Part shown: positions 53,685-62,452 of the stretch, piece after piece | How positions within the stretch are numbered: the stretch's first letter is position 1 | Layout of the letters: each line of letters starts with the position of its first letter | Origin: Acinetobacter genomosp. 15BJ | Lineage (GTDB): Bacteria > Pseudomonadota > Gammaproteobacteria > Pseudomonadales > Moraxellaceae | DNA length: 64,000 bases | Reading direction: 5' to 3' | Assembly: GCF_000400715.1 (NCBI RefSeq) | Contig: NZ_KE007347.1 | Coordinates: forward strand, 629,680-693,679 | The notes under the pieces: model-generated | The model's database searches: none | Told to the model about the DNA's origin: nothing | What the model saw: only the letters and a program-made list of their open reading frames with translations | Translations under genes and position numbers: made by a program

Positions 53685-55175
53685 TTAGATTTGGATATGT
53701 TTATATTGTGGCAGCCACGGTTGTGCTTGTTCTAGTTGAGCGGCAAGTTGCAACAAGCGGTCTTCACGTCCAAAAGGCGCGATAAACTGGCTACCCAGTG
53801 GCATACCGTGCTTATTCCAGTACAAAGGGACTGACATGGCAGGTAGGCCTGTTACATTGGCGAGCTGGGTAAATGGCACCCAACTTAAATTGTCCTGTAC
53901 CATTTTTTCAACCAATTTACCTTGTGCCAAGTAGTGGGCTTTTCCTAGTTTTAGCAAGCCTTTTAGGATTGGCTTCTGCCAAGCAGGTGTCGCAACCTCA
54001 CCATTTTTAGGCGCGACTGAGGCCGTGGTTGGGGTGAGGTATAAGTCATATTTTTCAAAGAAAATATTCATCTGGGTGCTGTACAGCCCCCAATTATTGA
54101 GGGTATGAATATATTCTGTCGCCGTGGTCTTCGCTCCAAAGGCAGCCAAAGCAATTGAATCAAGTTCGAAATCACGATCTGTTGCACCCGCCATTTGCTT
54201 GATTTGTGCCTGCATATAGGAGAACTGACTGAACCATGTGGTGACGAAATCTTTTGCCAGTTCGAGTCCATCAATTTTAGGGCGGTCTTCAACCACAATA
54301 TGACCCAATGACTCCAATATCTTGGCTGTTTGTTGTATGGCTTGAATTGCATCTTTAGAAATTTTGGTACCAATTGGTGACTGGGTACTGAACGCAATGC
54401 GGAGTTTCTTTGATGCTTGCTGAATAACATCTAAATATTTTTGTTCAGGGGCTTCGATTCGAAATAATGAAGTTTGTTCTGGGCCTTGCACTGCATCCAG
54501 CATGGCCGCACTATCTCGAACGGTTTTGCTGAGCACATGTTGCATAGCCGCTCCGTGCATGGCTTCGCTGAATTGTGGCCCCCAAGGCGTACGTCCACGA
54601 CTTGGTTTTAGTCCGAATAAACCGCAATAAGAAGCAGGGATACGAATTGATCCACCGCCATCACCCGCACCTGCAATAGGGACTAAGCCGCCTGCAACAG
54701 CTGAAGCAGCACCACCTGAAGATCCACCGCTGTTATATTTTAAATTCCACGGATTATGACATGAACCCCAAGCGTCAGGCTCAGTAATTCCTTTAATGCC
54801 AAATTCAGGCGTGTTAGTTCGTCCAAAAGTGACAATACCAGTTTGTTCCCAGCGATTGACAATTTCTGCATTAAAGTCTGGTGTGTAATTGATTTTTTTT
54901 AATGCTTGGCTGCCATAGGAAGTTGGCACACCTCGGTATTCTTGGAATAGGTCTTTGACTAAAAATGGAACGCCTGCAAATGTACCACTAAGATTTTGTT
55001 GCGCGCGTTGTTTGGCTTGTTCGTACATTGGGATAATGATGGCATTTAGCTTTGGATTGACCTGCTTGCTTCGTTCTAATGCGATTTCCAGTAGCTCTGA
55101 AGGGTGAACCTCTTTGTTTTTGACTAACTCAGCTAACCCCAAACCATCGTACTGTACGTATTCTGAAAATTTCAT
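53685..55175 (-). CDS. Amidase (amidase-signature family)
   Basis: A 496-residue amidase-signature enzyme. The catalytic Lys is in [11 protein letters not shown] and the Ser-cis-Ser region in [16 protein letters not shown], followed by [27 protein letters not shown]. It hydrolyses amide bonds (acylamides, or 6-aminohexanoate-dimer-like substrates) in the cytoplasm. It is not GatA, because no gatB or gatC is adjacent. The start at 55175 has AGGGA upstream; the longer frame adds a non-conserved hydrophobic stretch. Substrate unknown. Confidence 0.9.
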   Translation of the reverse strand: MKFSEYVQYDGLGLAELVKNKEVHPSELLEIALERSKQVNPKLNAIIIPMYEQAKQRAQQNLSGTFAGVPFLVKDLFQEYRGVPTSYGSQALKKINYTPDFNAEIVNRWEQTGIVTFGRTNTPEFGIKGITEPDAWGSCHNPWNLKYNSGGSSGGAASAVAGGLVPIAGAGDGGGSIRIPASYCGLFGLKPSRGRTPWGPQFSEAMHGAAMQHVLSKTVRDSAAMLDAVQGPEQTSLFRIEAPEQKYLDVIQQASKKLRIAFSTQSPIGTKISKDAIQAIQQTAKILESLGHIVVEDRPKIDGLELAKDFVTTWFSQFSYMQAQIKQMAGATDRDFELDSIALAAFGAKTTATEYIHTLNNWGLYSTQMNIFFEKYDLYLTPTTASVAPKNGEVATPAWQKPILKGLLKLGKAHYLAQGKLVEKMVQDNLSWVPFTQLANVTGLPAMSVPLYWNKHGMPLGSQFIAPFGREDRLLQLAAQLEQAQPWLPQYKHIQI

Positions 55176-55380
55176 GGCTTTTATCCCTAAAGCGAAAATC
55201 TTTATAAAGTAAAAAGTTAAATACAATTTGAAAAAATAGAATACCTGAAAAAGTGTCAAAACAAGCAATTAAATTACATGGTAAAAATATTGTGTTTATA
55301 TGGTTATGAATGCATGCTTTTATCAAAAAATATGCTAATTTAAGCCTATGCACCGTTAAGATGACGACTTAATTAAATCT

Positions 55381-55860
55381 ATGAAAAATATTTATATTAT
55401 TGGATTATTATGGGCTTGCTCAACATGGACTATGGCAGAGACGGTCGTAAATGACAAAGCAACAGTAACACCTCAACAAATAGCTAAAGCAAATGCGATT
55501 CGGGTCACAACTCGCCCTGAAATTATGGGGCTGTGGGGAATGGAAATTCCGAACAATAAGAAGTGTGTCGAGTACTATAACTTCCGTGGTGCAAGTGATG
55601 TGGTGATTAAAAGTGGTCAAGAATGGTCGTATGGCTTATATGATTATCAGCCATCAGAAGATCATAAAGAGCGCTTGCCAGCATTAGTTCTGCAAATTAA
55701 ATATGACAATAATGAAATGGACTGTTCAGGTCAAAAGCAAGATCAAACGGGTGAAGTTTCCCAGTACTTTGTAAAATGGGCCAATGATTCAACCATCGAT
55801 TTTTGTGCCAGTGAGAAAGGCGATAAGTGTTTTGCAACCCTGCGTCGTGTTTTGCCTTAG
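55381..55860 (+). CDS. Small exported hypothetical protein
   Basis: A 159-residue precursor with a signal peptide (IYIIGLLWACSTWTMA, cleavage before ETVV). The mature part has four Cys (KKCVEYYNF, MDCSGQ, DFCASE, DKCFATL) that could form two disulfides. No family recognised. It precedes a terminator and is convergent with accC, so it is monocistronic. Confidence 0.72.
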   Translation: MKNIYIIGLLWACSTWTMAETVVNDKATVTPQQIAKANAIRVTTRPEIMGLWGMEIPNNKKCVEYYNFRGASDVVIKSGQEWSYGLYDYQPSEDHKERLPALVLQIKYDNNEMDCSGQKQDQTGEVSQYFVKWANDSTIDFCASEKGDKCFATLRRVLP

Positions 55861-55874
55861 TTAAAGATTATTAT

Positions 55875-55908
55875 AAAAAAGCCTCTTATTATTTAAGAGG
55901 CTTTTTTA
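55875..55908. terminator. Bidirectional intrinsic terminator
   Basis: AAAAAAGCCTCTTA-TTAT-TTAAGAGGCTTTTTT lies between the small exported protein gene (+) and accC (-). Confidence 0.92.
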
Positions 55909-55909
55909 T

Positions 55910-57274
55910 TTAGGCTTTTTCAGCTTTTGGTTCAAGCTGTTTCAACAAATGTTTTTCAAGATAATGAATATCCATTGCTTGTTCGCAGAAATTTTTGTCT
56001 TGTAAGATCAAATCTTTATGCAATGGAATATTGGTTTTAATTCCTGTCAAAATCATTTCATCTAATGCTTGGCGCATGCGAGCTAACGATGTTTCCCGGT
56101 CTTTACCATGAGAAATCAATTTTGCAATCATTGAGTCATAGTAAGGCGGGATGTTATAGCCCTGATAGATGTGTGAATCCAAACGGATACCGGCACCACC
56201 AGGCGCATAGAAACTTTCAATTTTACCCGGAGAAGGTAAGAACGTGGTTGGATCTTCTGCATTGATACGGCATTCAATCGCATGACCTTTAACTTCGATC
56301 TGCTCTTGTTCAAGTTCAAGACCTAAACCAGCCGCAATACGAAGTTGCTGTTCAATAATGTCAACGCCAGTCACCATTTCAGTCACAGGATGTTCAACTT
56401 GTACACGGGTATTCATTTCAATGAAGAAGAATTCACCATCTTCAAATAAAAATTCAAATGTACCCGCACCACGATACTGCATCAACTTACAGGCATTCAC
56501 ACACGCTTCTAAAATATCAGCACGCGCTTGTTCAGGTAGGTTTGGTGCCGGGGCTTCTTCTAATACTTTTTGATGGCGACGTTGTAAAGAACAATCACGA
56601 TCATAGAGGTGAATCGCATGGCCATTACCATCACCAAGAACCTGTACTTCGACATGGCGTGGTTTCTGTAAGAAACGTTCCATATAAACCGTATCATCAC
56701 CGAACCACATTTCAGCATCACGTTGAGCAGCTTGAACAGATTCAAGTAGTGTGTCGACACGTTCTACGATACGCATACCACGACCGCCGCCACCAGAAGC
56801 CGCTTTCACGATCAATGGAAAGCCGATTTCTTTTGCTTCCGCGAGTGCATTGTTAATCGTTACGGCATGGTCACAGCCCGGTACCGTTGGTACGCCTGAC
56901 TTTTTCATGGCAATAATCGCTGATACTTTATTCCCCATCAGGCGAATATGTTCAGGGCGAGGGCCAATGAAAATAAAGCCAGAACTTTCAACGATTTCAG
57001 CAAATTCCGCATTTTCGGATAAAAAACCATAACCAGGATGGATTGCATCCGCACCTGTGATTTCTGCAGCAGTAATAATTGCAGGAATATTTAAATAGCT
57101 TTCACTACTTGCACCCGGTCCGATACATACTGCTTCATCAACGAAGCGTAAGTGCATTAAATCTTTATCAGCATCTGAATAGATACCAACTGTTTTAATG
57201 CCAAGAGTTTTACAAGCCCGAGTAATTCGTAAAGCGATTTCGCCACGGTTTGCAATTAATACTTTTTGCAACAT
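55910..57274 (-). CDS. accC: Acetyl-CoA carboxylase, biotin carboxylase subunit
   Basis: A 454-residue ATP-grasp enzyme that carboxylates biotin on AccB, the first half of malonyl-CoA synthesis. [17 protein letters not shown] is the classic N-terminus, [15 protein letters not shown] the ATP loop, [19 protein letters not shown] and [18 protein letters not shown] the Mg-ATP and bicarbonate site. The start at 57274 gives the conserved N-terminus. It follows accB by 17 bases. Confidence 0.97.
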   Translation of the reverse strand: MLQKVLIANRGEIALRITRACKTLGIKTVGIYSDADKDLMHLRFVDEAVCIGPGASSESYLNIPAIITAAEITGADAIHPGYGFLSENAEFAEIVESSGFIFIGPRPEHIRLMGNKVSAIIAMKKSGVPTVPGCDHAVTINNALAEAKEIGFPLIVKAASGGGGRGMRIVERVDTLLESVQAAQRDAEMWFGDDTVYMERFLQKPRHVEVQVLGDGNGHAIHLYDRDCSLQRRHQKVLEEAPAPNLPEQARADILEACVNACKLMQYRGAGTFEFLFEDGEFFFIEMNTRVQVEHPVTEMVTGVDIIEQQLRIAAGLGLELEQEQIEVKGHAIECRINAEDPTTFLPSPGKIESFYAPGGAGIRLDSHIYQGYNIPPYYDSMIAKLISHGKDRETSLARMRQALDEMILTGIKTNIPLHKDLILQDKNFCEQAMDIHYLEKHLLKQLEPKAEKA

Positions 57275-57291
57275 AGGAATCCCCAAACTGA

Positions 57292-57711
57292 TTAAGCACG
57301 GTAGCGGAAAAGTGGTTGACCGAATTGGATCACTTCACCGTTTTTCACTAGAATTTCTTCAATCACGCCGCTTTTTGTTGCTTCAATTGGGTTCATGATT
57401 TTCATTGCTTCAATGATCCCTAATGTTTCACCCGCAGATACTGTTTGACCTACATTTACAAATGGTGCTTCACCTGGACTTGGTGCTGCATAGAACACAC
57501 CAACCATTGGTGATGATTCAACGGCACCACGTGGTGTTTTTGCTGCTGGTGCTGGAGCAGCAACTGATGGAGCAGCAGCTACAGCAGCAGCGGCATAAAC
57601 AGGAGTAGGGCGAGTTAATGAGATGGATTGGTCGCCTTCCTTAACTTCAATCGCTTGTAAGTCAGATTCAATCATCAAGTCGATGAGCTTCTTGATTTTA
57701 CGGATATCCAT
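57292..57711 (-). CDS. accB: Biotin carboxyl carrier protein of acetyl-CoA carboxylase
   Basis: A 139-residue BCCP. The N-terminal [18 protein letters not shown] is followed by an Ala/Pro-rich linker and the biotinyl domain, with the biotin lysine at K104 in EAMKIMNP. It carries the carboxyl group between AccC and the AccAD transferase. It sits between aroQ and accC in the common gammaproteobacterial order aroQ-accB-accC. Confidence 0.97.
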   Translation of the reverse strand: MDIRKIKKLIDLMIESDLQAIEVKEGDQSISLTRPTPVYAAAAVAAAPSVAAPAPAAKTPRGAVESSPMVGVFYAAPSPGEAPFVNVGQTVSAGETLGIIEAMKIMNPIEATKSGVIEEILVKNGEVIQFGQPLFRYRA

Positions 57712-57737
57712 GAGTGAGCATTCCTAAAAAGTCTAAA

Positions 57738-58187
57738 TTAGTTAGAAGATTGAATTTTTTCGATAGCGTAATCGAGAGCAAAGGAATAACCCTTTGCACC
57801 TAAGCCACAAATTACGCCAATGGCTTTATCAGATAAATATGAGTGATGACGGAATGATTCACGGGCGTGAACATTTGACAAATGAACCTCAATAAATGGG
57901 ATTGCAACACCAAGCAGGGCATCGCGTAAAGCAACTGAGGTATGGGTCAAGGCAGCAGGGTTGATAATGATAAATTTCACACCCTCGTTTTGTGCTTGAT
58001 GGATACGATCGACAATCGCACCTTCCCAATTGCTTTGAAAAGTATCTAGTGTAAGTGATGCATGTTGGGCTTGAGCGGTGAGTTGCTGGTTAATATCATC
58101 TAGCGTGAGATAACCATATACCTCTGGTTCGCGTTTTCCTAGCAAGTTCAAATTCGGTCCATGAATTACCAAAATGGTTGAGCTCAT
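57738..58187 (-). CDS. aroQ: Type II 3-dehydroquinate dehydratase
   Basis: A 149-residue type II DHQase catalysing the third step of the shikimate pathway. It has [21 protein letters not shown] (flexible lid with catalytic Arg and Tyr), [17 protein letters not shown], and the [17 protein letters not shown] segment with the catalytic His. It is the first gene of the aroQ-accB-accC operon. Confidence 0.97.
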   Translation of the reverse strand: MSSTILVIHGPNLNLLGKREPEVYGYLTLDDINQQLTAQAQHASLTLDTFQSNWEGAIVDRIHQAQNEGVKFIIINPAALTHTSVALRDALLGVAIPFIEVHLSNVHARESFRHHSYLSDKAIGVICGLGAKGYSFALDYAIEKIQSSN

Positions 58188-58914
58188 TCAGCCTGCTCCA
58201 ATTCTAAATCTGCAAAAGTTTTTTGCAAGATGTCTGCAAAGTTTGCTTATTATGGCACAAAATTCTGCAATTTTTTTATAATTTGTTTTAATCGATGAAG
58301 AAATTTGCATGCCAAGCATGGTGCATATAATGAAAACTTTGCAAGGAATTGGCAATGTTAAAATATGACAAAATTTAGCGTAATTTTATTTTTAAACATT
58401 CTAAACTGAATTACCTCATTTCGTTCATGGGATTTGTGTAACTCAGCAGTCAAACTATTTATATTTTGGTATTTTAGCGCGACTGAAATCCTTAGAAAAG
58501 AATTGGGTAAAGTGTATTTTTATGAGATTCAATAGAATGATGATTTTATACTAACATATTGTTTTTATGTGATTAAATTATTGTCTTTGAAGATGTTAGA
58601 TCCATAGTAGCTAAAATATAAATATTGATTAGTTTCTGATGCTACTTGGCCATTGGGTGACATTGTGAGACGCTTGGTTACCGCAATGCAAGATGATTAG
58701 AGATTGAACACCATTGTCGCTTATTCAGTTGGCAGAAATGATAAAAATTCGCACTCTAGATGGCAGTTAATGACATAAAAATGTCCGAAAAAGATATCTC
58801 TGCTTTCAATATGATAGTTACTACTTAAGGGGTTACTTGTGATTGGCATAACCCCTTTTGGGTCTTTCAAAAGCTGTCTTGATATTTAAAGACAGCTTTT
58901 TTTTGTCCTTTGTT
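58188..58914. other. Long intergenic region upstream of aroQ with tandem hairpins
   Basis: About 730 bases without a plausible protein gene. The left part, next to aroQ, must hold the aroQ-accBC promoter. At the right end are two hairpins: GGGGTTA (58829-58835) with TAACCCC (58849-58855), followed by TTTT; and AAAGCTGTCTT / AAGACAGCTTT (58869-58905), a terminator shared with nasS. The first hairpin closes nothing that is annotated, so a small RNA read rightward from about 58.5-58.83 kb is possible. Confidence 0.45.
58869..58905. terminator. Bidirectional intrinsic terminator after nasS
   Basis: AAAGCTGTCTT, a 7-nt loop and AAGACAGCTTTTTTTT. It is 10 bases downstream of the nasS stop on the minus strand and would also stop rightward transcription. 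Confidence 0.88.
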
Positions 58915-59949
58915 TTATCGATTATTCGCAGCAGCTTTATACGTTTCAAGCAGTAGGCAATTCTGTGCTTGAGTCATATAGGTGTCTTGTTCAAGTTCTA
59001 CAGCATTCCATTTATGCATTTGTTGAAATAGCCATTCAAAGTCTTGGGCTTTTGGCTCAGCACTGTTTTGTACAAAGTTACGAATGATATTCTGGATGGT
59101 AAAGTATTTTTCAACATGAACGTCTGTTGAGCAATGGAACTGAATCACATCAAATTCAATCATAAGTTGCCATACAGGAGTGAAATCATCCAGTTGTCGC
59201 AATTCTTGCTGTGCCTTCATGATCGCACTGGTTAAGGCAATCAAGCTGTGTGGATGTTGCTGCGCCCATTCCTGTGTAACGGCTAAGACTTTGTCTGCAA
59301 CATTGGGAATAATCTGTTGGCTCGAACAGATGATATGACTTAAGCCCTGTAACTCGGCTTGAGTATTCCAAGGTTCGCCGACACAAAACCCATCTATTAA
59401 ATGATTACTGATCGCTTCAACCATATAAGGTGGCGGTAGAGTTTTCATTTGAATCGATTGCGCTAGTTGAGGGTCGGCCAAAGCAAGCCATTCTCTTAAG
59501 CAATAGTGATGAATCGAATGTTGGAATACATGCGCCAAAGAGACGTTTTGATCTTGCTGGATATAATCCGTCAGTTTCTGTGCGGAGCTTTCAGCGCTGT
59601 CTTGTTTCTGAATATTCAGTGCATAACAGAGCTTTTGGCTTAAGCTGATAAAGGCTCGATTTTCACTCAGCACGAGAGGGGTTTGTAAAGCAATGCCAAT
59701 TTGGTCTGTGCCGACCGCCGCTGCTGGCAGCATGGCAGATAGGCAATGTGCTGCATCGAGTAGGCCAAAAGCAAGACGATCACGTAAACTGGCCCAAGAT
59801 GCTTCCTTGACTAAATTGACATTTAAACCGACTTCGTCAAAAAAACCACGCTGTTTTGCCCAGAGTAATGCGACACAATCCAGTAAGGGAATATAGCCCA
59901 GTTGTAATTCGGTTTTTTCTACTTTTGCTAATTCGACTAAATGGCTCAT
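58915..59949 (-). CDS. nasS: NasS-like nitrate/nitrite sensor protein
   Basis: A 344-residue NrtA/NasF-type binding protein with no signal peptide, so it is cytoplasmic. It begins LQLGYIPLLDCVALLWAKQRGFFDE and contains EASWASLRDRLAFGLLDAAHCLSAMLP and IDGFCVGEPWN, as in the nitrate-binding subunits. In the NasS-NasT pair NasS holds NasT inactive until nitrate or nitrite binds. It abuts nasT (stop and start adjacent) and is divergent from the nitrate transporter, in keeping with this role. Confidence 0.87.
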   Translation of the reverse strand: MSHLVELAKVEKTELQLGYIPLLDCVALLWAKQRGFFDEVGLNVNLVKEASWASLRDRLAFGLLDAAHCLSAMLPAAAVGTDQIGIALQTPLVLSENRAFISLSQKLCYALNIQKQDSAESSAQKLTDYIQQDQNVSLAHVFQHSIHHYCLREWLALADPQLAQSIQMKTLPPPYMVEAISNHLIDGFCVGEPWNTQAELQGLSHIICSSQQIIPNVADKVLAVTQEWAQQHPHSLIALTSAIMKAQQELRQLDDFTPVWQLMIEFDVIQFHCSTDVHVEKYFTIQNIIRNFVQNSAEPKAQDFEWLFQQMHKWNAVELEQDTYMTQAQNCLLLETYKAAANNR

Positions 59950-60540
59950 CTATTCATCCTTTAGTTGATTATTTAAAAGTTGTTGGGCATCGAGTAAACG
60001 CCGTGCCATTTCTCCAATAGTCATACGATGGCTCATGGCATTTTTTCGGAGTAACTGAAAGGCTGTATCTTCGGTTAAGCCATGTAGTTGCATCAGCAAC
60101 ACTTTGGCCTTTTCGACATCTTTACGATCCGCCAATTTAGTCTTGGCATCTTTCAGGTCACATTCAAGTTTTTTATGTTTTTTATACTGCTCAATCGAAA
60201 TATCTAAAATAGTGTGCAGGCGGCTTGGGTCTATACCATCGACAATATAGGCGGTAATCCCTGCATCAATGGCTTGTTTAATCATATCTTTATCGGTGTT
60301 CTTGGTAAAAAGTACCGTAGGTAGATCAAAGTTGCTGACACAACTTTCGATCACATCGCGATGTGGGTGATCCATATCAAGCAGAATCACATCGGCTTGA
60401 AGATGTTCGAGTTTAAAAATATTGAGATGATCGAGGGTAAAACAAGCCACTACATCAAAGTCATGTTCAATCAAACAGGTTTTTATGTATTCAGCCCGAG
60501 CCTGGTCGTCATCAATAAGTGCGATCTTGAGTTTCGGCAT
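59950..60540 (-). CDS. nasT: NasT-like ANTAR-domain response regulator (antiterminator)
   Basis: A 196-residue protein with an N-terminal receiver-like domain (KIALIDDDQARAEYIKTCL, the Asp of VILLDMDHP) and a C-terminal ANTAR RNA-binding domain (about residues 130-190: VEKAKVLLMQLHGLTEDTAFQLLRK, ending GEMARRLLDAQ). NasT binds leader RNA to allow transcription of nitrate/nitrite assimilation genes. The start at 60540 gives the normal N-terminus; the in-frame TTG at 60555 is less likely. The divergent transporter leader is the likely target. Confidence 0.9.
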   Translation of the reverse strand: MPKLKIALIDDDQARAEYIKTCLIEHDFDVVACFTLDHLNIFKLEHLQADVILLDMDHPHRDVIESCVSNFDLPTVLFTKNTDKDMIKQAIDAGITAYIVDGIDPSRLHTILDISIEQYKKHKKLECDLKDAKTKLADRKDVEKAKVLLMQLHGLTEDTAFQLLRKNAMSHRMTIGEMARRLLDAQQLLNNQLKDE

Positions 60541-60928
60541 AAGTATATAGGTCAAACGGTGGGGTTATGCACAGAGATTAAAGTGCTGTGCGTATTGTTT
60601 TTGAAGCAAAAATAGTGCCAGTGAAGCTATTTTGTTTTCTTATTCGGTGCAATCGCTCCATTGGCGTATTGTTTATGCGCTTTATTGTATCGCTGTGATC
60701 AAATAGAAGAAATGAAAAATTTGAATTATATCCACTAGAATGAAAGCTGCACTTTTTAAGTGCGTAAAAAGAGTTGTTTTGAAGCAGTGTAAATTATGCT
60801 TTAAAACGGGTCGCTGTACTGAACTTGCTCTCTTTAACCGAATTGGTATTTATTAAAAATAAAGAATAAATGAATAAAATTATTATAAAACAATGGATAA
60901 TGTTTTATTGGCATGGTTTTTTTTAGAC

Positions 60929-60945
60929 TTGGCACAGCATTTGCT
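60929..60945 (+). promoter_or_regulatory. Consensus sigma-54 (RpoN) promoter of the nitrate-assimilation operon
   Basis: TTGGCACAGCATTTGCT matches TGGCAC-N5-TTGC(A/T) exactly (the -24/-12 elements), with the -24 GG and -12 GC. It lies 130 bases before the transporter ATG and points toward it. The start site would be near 60957. This implies nitrogen control through NtrC or a related activator. Confidence 0.8.
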
Positions 60946-61013
60946 AACTATTCCTTGAGTCAAAGATGACTTGCAAAATTGTAAGACGGCCAACGATGTC
61001 CGATCTGATCGGT

Positions 61014-61041
61014 TTGTTGATACAGCGTGCTGTATGAACAA
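61014..61041 (+). promoter_or_regulatory. Leader-RNA hairpin in the nitrate transporter 5' UTR
   Basis: TTGTT-G-ATACAGC / GCTGTAT-G-AACAA forms a long stem with a GT loop. It lies in the ~115-base leader between the sigma-54 promoter and the ATG. Upstream parts of the leader (CTTGCAA...TTGTAAG; CCGAT...ATCGG) can also pair. ANTAR proteins such as NasT recognise paired hairpins in such leaders. I cannot show the exact hexaloop pattern here. Confidence 0.45.
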
Positions 61042-61071
61042 CACATGATACGTTCAGTATGGGAGATGGCA

Positions 61072-62424
61072 ATGTCTTTAGATTTATCGGCGAAAAAAGC
61101 CACATCAATTAAGTTATTCAACTTTTCCGCACCAGCGATGCGGGCATTCCACATGAGTTGGCTTGCTTTCTTCGTTTGTTTCTTTGCTTGGTTTGCTTGT
61201 GCACCGTTAATGCCAGTGATTGCAGGCGAGTTCCATCTCACCAAAGATCAGATCGCCAATATTAATATTGCTGCTGTTGCAATCACGATTGTGGTTCGAT
61301 TAATCGTTGGTCCTCTGTGTGATAAGTATGGCCCACGTAAAACTTATACTGCATTGTTACTGCTAGGCAGCATTCCTGTATTTGGTGTCGCTGCAGCAAA
61401 TAGTTATGAATCCTTCCTATTTTTCCGCTTATTGATTGGTGCAATTGGCGCCAGCTTTGTGATCACTCAATACCATACCAGCATTATGTTTGCGCCCAAT
61501 GTTGTGGGCACAGCAAATGCAGCTTCAGCGGGCTGGGGTAATGCAGGTGGCGGTGCGACACAAGCTTTGATGCCTTTACTGTTGTCTGCCTTGGTGATGT
61601 TCGGTGTAGAACAAGCCATGGGGTGGAGAATTGCATTGCTTGTACCGGGTGTGATGATGCTGATCGTGGGTGTGCTTTATTGGAAGCTGACCCAAGACTG
61701 CCCACAAGGTGATTTTAAAGAACTGCGCGCGCAAGGTGTTGTAGTTGGAAGCGATAAAAAAGGTGGCTTGGCCATCCTAATGCATGCAGCGCGTAACTAT
61801 CGGGTCTGGATTCTATTCTGCTCTTATGCGGCATGTTTCGGCATTGAGATCTTCATGCACAACATCATCGCGATGTACTACGTTGAGCACTTTAATTTTG
61901 GTTTAAAAGAAGCAGGACTGGCAGCAGGGGTTTTTGGTTTGCTGGCACTATTTGCCCGTGCGCTTGGCGGGATTGTTTCAGACAAAGTGGCGCTGAAAAA
62001 AGGTTTAGATGGCCGCACCAAAATCTTGTTTCTGTTGATCTTGGGTGAAGGTCTATTCCTGATGCTGTTCGCGCATATGAATAGTGCAGTTCTTGCAATC
62101 CTCAGTATGACCATCTTTGCGCTGTTTACCCATATGGCATGTGGCGCAACCTATGCATTGGTTCCCTTTATTGATCGTGAAGCACTCGGTGGCGTGGCTG
62201 GCATTATTGGTGCGGGTGGCAATGTCGGTGCAGTCGCAGCAGGATTCTTGCTAAAAGGAATGGTCGATTTTCAAACCTGTTTAATGGTTTTAGGTGGCTT
62301 GGTGGTGATTGCTGCAAGCTCGGTGATGCTGATCCGATTCTCGGTAGAGCATAAACAAAAAGAACAACAGCTGTTTGAACAAGCCATGTTGGAACGTCGT
62401 TCAGAACAAAGCAGCGCAGCTTAA
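61072..62424 (+). CDS. narK: Nitrate/nitrite MFS transporter
   Basis: A 450-residue major facilitator of the NNP (NarK/NasA) family with MSWLAFFVCFFAWFACAPLMP at the first helix, RLIVGPLCDKYGPRKTY (loop 2-3 motif), and the nitrate signature GNAGGG in AGWGNAGGGATQALMP plus GAGGNVGAVAAGF in the second half. It imports nitrate/nitrite across the inner membrane. ATG 61072 with GGGAG six bases upstream is chosen over ATG 61066 and the longer frame. It is 28 bases upstream of nirB, so they are cotranscribed. Confidence 0.92.
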   Translation: MSLDLSAKKATSIKLFNFSAPAMRAFHMSWLAFFVCFFAWFACAPLMPVIAGEFHLTKDQIANINIAAVAITIVVRLIVGPLCDKYGPRKTYTALLLLGSIPVFGVAAANSYESFLFFRLLIGAIGASFVITQYHTSIMFAPNVVGTANAASAGWGNAGGGATQALMPLLLSALVMFGVEQAMGWRIALLVPGVMMLIVGVLYWKLTQDCPQGDFKELRAQGVVVGSDKKGGLAILMHAARNYRVWILFCSYAACFGIEIFMHNIIAMYYVEHFNFGLKEAGLAAGVFGLLALFARALGGIVSDKVALKKGLDGRTKILFLLILGEGLFLMLFAHMNSAVLAILSMTIFALFTHMACGATYALVPFIDREALGGVAGIIGAGGNVGAVAAGFLLKGMVDFQTCLMVLGGLVVIAASSVMLIRFSVEHKQKEQQLFEQAMLERRSEQSSAA

Positions 62425-62452
62425 TCAAAGATTCGATTTGAGGAGAAACACA

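Noticed and set aside
56458..56856. 132-codon plus-strand frame inside accC
   Set aside because: Opposite the conserved ATP-grasp domain; His-rich nonsense composition typical of a shadow frame.
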